From NCBI RefSeq assembly GCF_000215995.1, contig NC_015680.1, positions 1,178,001 through 1,242,000 on the forward strand: a DNA stretch of 64,000 nt. Reading direction: 5' to 3'. The DNA comes from Pyrococcus yayanosii CH1. Lineage in GTDB: Archaea > Methanobacteriota_B > Thermococci > Thermococcales > Thermococcaceae. Below the pieces are notes generated by a model that was not told the origin of the DNA, did not search any database, and worked only from the letters and a program-made list of their open reading frames with translations. A program made the position numbers and the translations under genes. Below are positions 62,153-64,000 of the stretch, one piece after another; the stretch's first letter is position 1; every line of letters starts with the position of its first letter.

Positions 62153-64000
62153 ATGAGAAGGGCGTTAAGCGTTTTATTTAGTTTATTGTTGCTTTTTGGC
62201 ACTCTAACAGTAGGGACGGGCACGGTAAAGGCTGGGGGGACTTATGTTATTTATTACACTATTGAACATTCTTTCAATGTAAACGCTTTGGATAGCACGT
62301 GGACGTTTGATAATAATACTGGATTTTACACTAAAGACGTAACGTCGTTGGTTAACTGTTCGGCATTTGCACGACAGATAACAGTCGTTGCGGAGGTTAG
62401 CAGCTCTGCTTTAGTGCTTGAGTTTTCAGCTAATACGAAAGAGGACATTCTCAGAATATTCATGCCAGCGTCTCCGAACCTTGGTGGTTCAGTAACGACA
62501 TATAAGCCGCTTTTTGAAGAGTATGCGTCTCAAGTCATAGCTGACCTTTACAATGCGGGAGTTGTTAATGACTTAGGGATATACCAGAACGGTGTATTAT
62601 CGTCAGATAATCCCGAGCTAACAAAAACATGGAATGTAATTTATATGTATGGTATCAGCGGGCACGATGGAGTGATTTTTAAGACGTTGGGCTTTAATTC
62701 AACTGGAACGACGACTATTCTATTAGCAACACAGAATAATGGGGAAAATGCGGCGTCTTATGCAGTGTTTGATGGTGTAAAATATAATAATAATGCCTAT
62801 GTGTTGAAAACTGGTGTTCTGGAAGGTGCCCACGAGGCGAAAGTAGGAGCTTCGATAATGTATGGGATAAGCAGGTGGGCGTATTTGTATGTTATTTTTG
62901 ACGGTTCTTATTCTAAGACTTCGTGGAGTAATGCGATTGATGGAGATACGGGGCCGGACTTCGAAGGGGCTTTTAGCGTGTCTCCGCCTGCATTTCTTGT
63001 TACTTTCAGCGTTAAGGACGCTCTAACTGGCCAGCCCCTGAGCGGGGTAACGGTGAAAGAAGGCTCTAATGTCCTCGGCACAATTGACGACGGCGGGACG
63101 CTTGAACTAACGAAGGGCACTCATACTTTGACTTTTGAGAAAAGCGGATATTGGAGCACTACTTTGACAATTGACGTTCAGAGCGATATGAGCGTTAGCG
63201 TTGAAATGTATCCTTCTTCAACAGCGTTCAAGTTCCTGAACTTCCCAAGCGATATTCAAGTCTATGAGAACACGATTTACACGCTCACCTTCACCCTCTT
63301 CCCCATCGACACTTCCGCGACCTACAACACTTATCTCTCGATTTCGGGCCTCTCTGACATCATAGAAGTCAGAAAAGACGGCTCTCTCATCTCTCCCGAG
63401 GGCGGGAAGTACTACCTCGGCGACATCACCTCACCTGTCCAGGTCAGCATCAAGTTCAAGGCCGGCGCGGTCGGCACTCACGGGTTCACAATTACGCTCA
63501 CGAGCAACGACGCGATAATGAGCCAGACCTACACGACGACGAAACAGGTAACCTACACCGTCGAGCCGCTCCCGTTCAGCGTCCAGATGCCAAACGAGTG
63601 GCAGGTGGGCACGAACGAGCTGAGAATCAGTGAGAGCAGTGGGCAGAGCTACCTAATCACGGCTGTACTCAAAGATTCAAGCGGGAATGAAGTCTGGTCT
63701 GACAGCTACGCTTTCAGCCCGTACGAGGCGCACACTTTCAGCATCAACGTCCCGAGCGAGGGCTCCTACACGCTCGAACTCCAGTTCAATGGCCAGACAG
63801 CAGTCTATTCCGTCCAGGTGAATCCTGCCATCACCCTCGTTACCAAGACCCTTACCGTCTCTGAGGGCGGCGAGGGAGTCATCACGCTCCACTTCAAGAA
63901 CCCGAGCTCCAGCGTGCAGTACTACACGATTGTCGTCAGCGGTGGCTTCCTGCCGAAGGATATTAACCAGAGCATTTCAGTTGCTCCGCTTACTGAGAAA
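62153..64000 (+). CDS. Giant secreted protein of the element (runs off the window)
   Basis: At least 616 codons with no stop up to base 64000. A signal peptide (ALSVLFSLLLLFGTLTVGTG) starts it. The first 280 or so residues are a beta-rich domain (NALDSTWTFDNNTGFYTK and on). A PEGA/carboxypeptidase-regulatory-like repeat follows (LTGQPLSGVTVKEGSNVLGT, LELTKGTHTLTFEKSGYWST). Then come further immunoglobulin-like modules. It is probably a virion or cell-surface protein. GGTAAGGGAG precedes the ATG. The DNA changes from A/T-rich to G/C-rich near 63200. Confidence 0.8.
   Translation, partial: MRRALSVLFSLLLLFGTLTVGTGTVKAGGTYVIYYTIEHSFNVNALDSTWTFDNNTGFYTKDVTSLVNCSAFARQITVVAEVSSSALVLEFSANTKEDILRIFMPASPNLGGSVTTYKPLFEEYASQVIADLYNAGVVNDLGIYQNGVLSSDNPELTKTWNVIYMYGISGHDGVIFKTLGFNSTGTTTILLATQNNGENAASYAVFDGVKYNNNAYVLKTGVLEGAHEAKVGASIMYGISRWAYLYVIFDGSYSKTSWSNAIDGDTGPDFEGAFSVSPPAFLVTFSVKDALTGQPLSGVTVKEGSNVLGTIDDGGTLELTKGTHTLTFEKSGYWSTTLTIDVQSDMSVSVEMYPSSTAFKFLNFPSDIQVYENTIYTLTFTLFPIDTSATYNTYLSISGLSDIIEVRKDGSLISPEGGKYYLGDITSPVQVSIKFKAGAVGTHGFTITLTSNDAIMSQTYTTTKQVTYTVEPLPFSVQMPNEWQVGTNELRISESSGQSYLITAVLKDSSGNEVWSDSYAFSPYEAHTFSINVPSEGSYTLELQFNGQTAVYSVQVNPAITLVTKTLTVSEGGEGVITLHFKNPSSSVQYYTIVVSGGFLPKDINQSISVAPLTEK

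Larger units (their letters stand above)
60312..64000 (+). mobile_element. Integrated virus/plasmid-like element (left end, partial)
   Basis: It runs from the tRNA-Gly core to the window end. Contents in order: intC, a one-span small protein, a ribbon-helix-helix protein, a coiled-coil protein, a three-span membrane protein and a giant secreted protein, all on the plus strand with overlaps or tight spacing. The first genes are clearly more A/T-rich than the host. The layout is like the integrated plasmids and TKV elements known in Thermococcales. The exact family cannot be settled without the rest. Confidence 0.82.

Overview
The window is a 64-kb piece of chromosome from a hyperthermophilic archaeon of the order Thermococcales, most likely a Thermococcus. 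Supporting features are closely packed operons with GGTG-type ribosome binding sites and stop/start overlaps, BRE/TATA promoters, archaeal-type HisRS, AlaRS and Elp3, EndA, TtuA, GTP-type PEP carboxykinase, a GH57 4-alpha-glucanotransferase very like the T. litoralis enzyme, an Asp-ligated ferredoxin, and a 29-bp CRISPR repeat of the Thermococcus type. These assignments come from reading the sequence; no database search was run.

Layout. 0-13 kb is a scarred region. It holds rimI-endA, a dying iron-type ABC transporter, a decapitated tldD next to an intact tldE, then relics of kbl, of a TnpB element and of rimI-endA, followed by intact copies of the partner genes. The simplest reading is an old tandem duplication in which each copy kept different genes. 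13-35 kb is core: hisS, alaS, 4-alpha-glucanotransferase with a TGM operator, glycosyltransferases, ttuA, an ABC exporter and guaB. 35-53 kb is also core: initiator tRNA-Met, the two-subunit aconitase X (phosphomevalonate dehydratase), a site-2 protease, a cas6 homologue without the catalytic His, pcm, tpiA, two Gfo/Idh dehydrogenases with a GT81-like transferase, elp3, nicotinate phosphoribosyltransferase and ferredoxin. 53.1-55.1 kb is a CRISPR leader and an array of 25 repeats with no cas operon beside it. 55-60.3 kb has an MIP18-family gene, PEP carboxykinase and an operon of an MgtE-like channel with two PhoU/TrkA-C proteins. At 60.31 kb an integrated virus- or plasmid-like element begins inside half of a tRNA-Gly(UCC) gene and runs off the end. 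It carries the large part of an SSV-type integrase, small membrane and DNA-binding proteins, and a huge secreted protein.

Non-coding signals. I see three candidate C/D box sRNAs (about 500-560 minus, 16787-16847 plus, 22465-22526 minus), one IS605-like element reduced to its ends (16.26-16.68 kb), a solo left end at 35.67 kb and several operator-like palindromes.

Strongest leads: the complementary decay of a duplicated block, two CRISPR spacers that encode homologous peptides in the same register, the apparently non-catalytic Cas6, the integrase split at tRNA-Gly, and the abrupt change in base composition inside the element's giant secreted protein.
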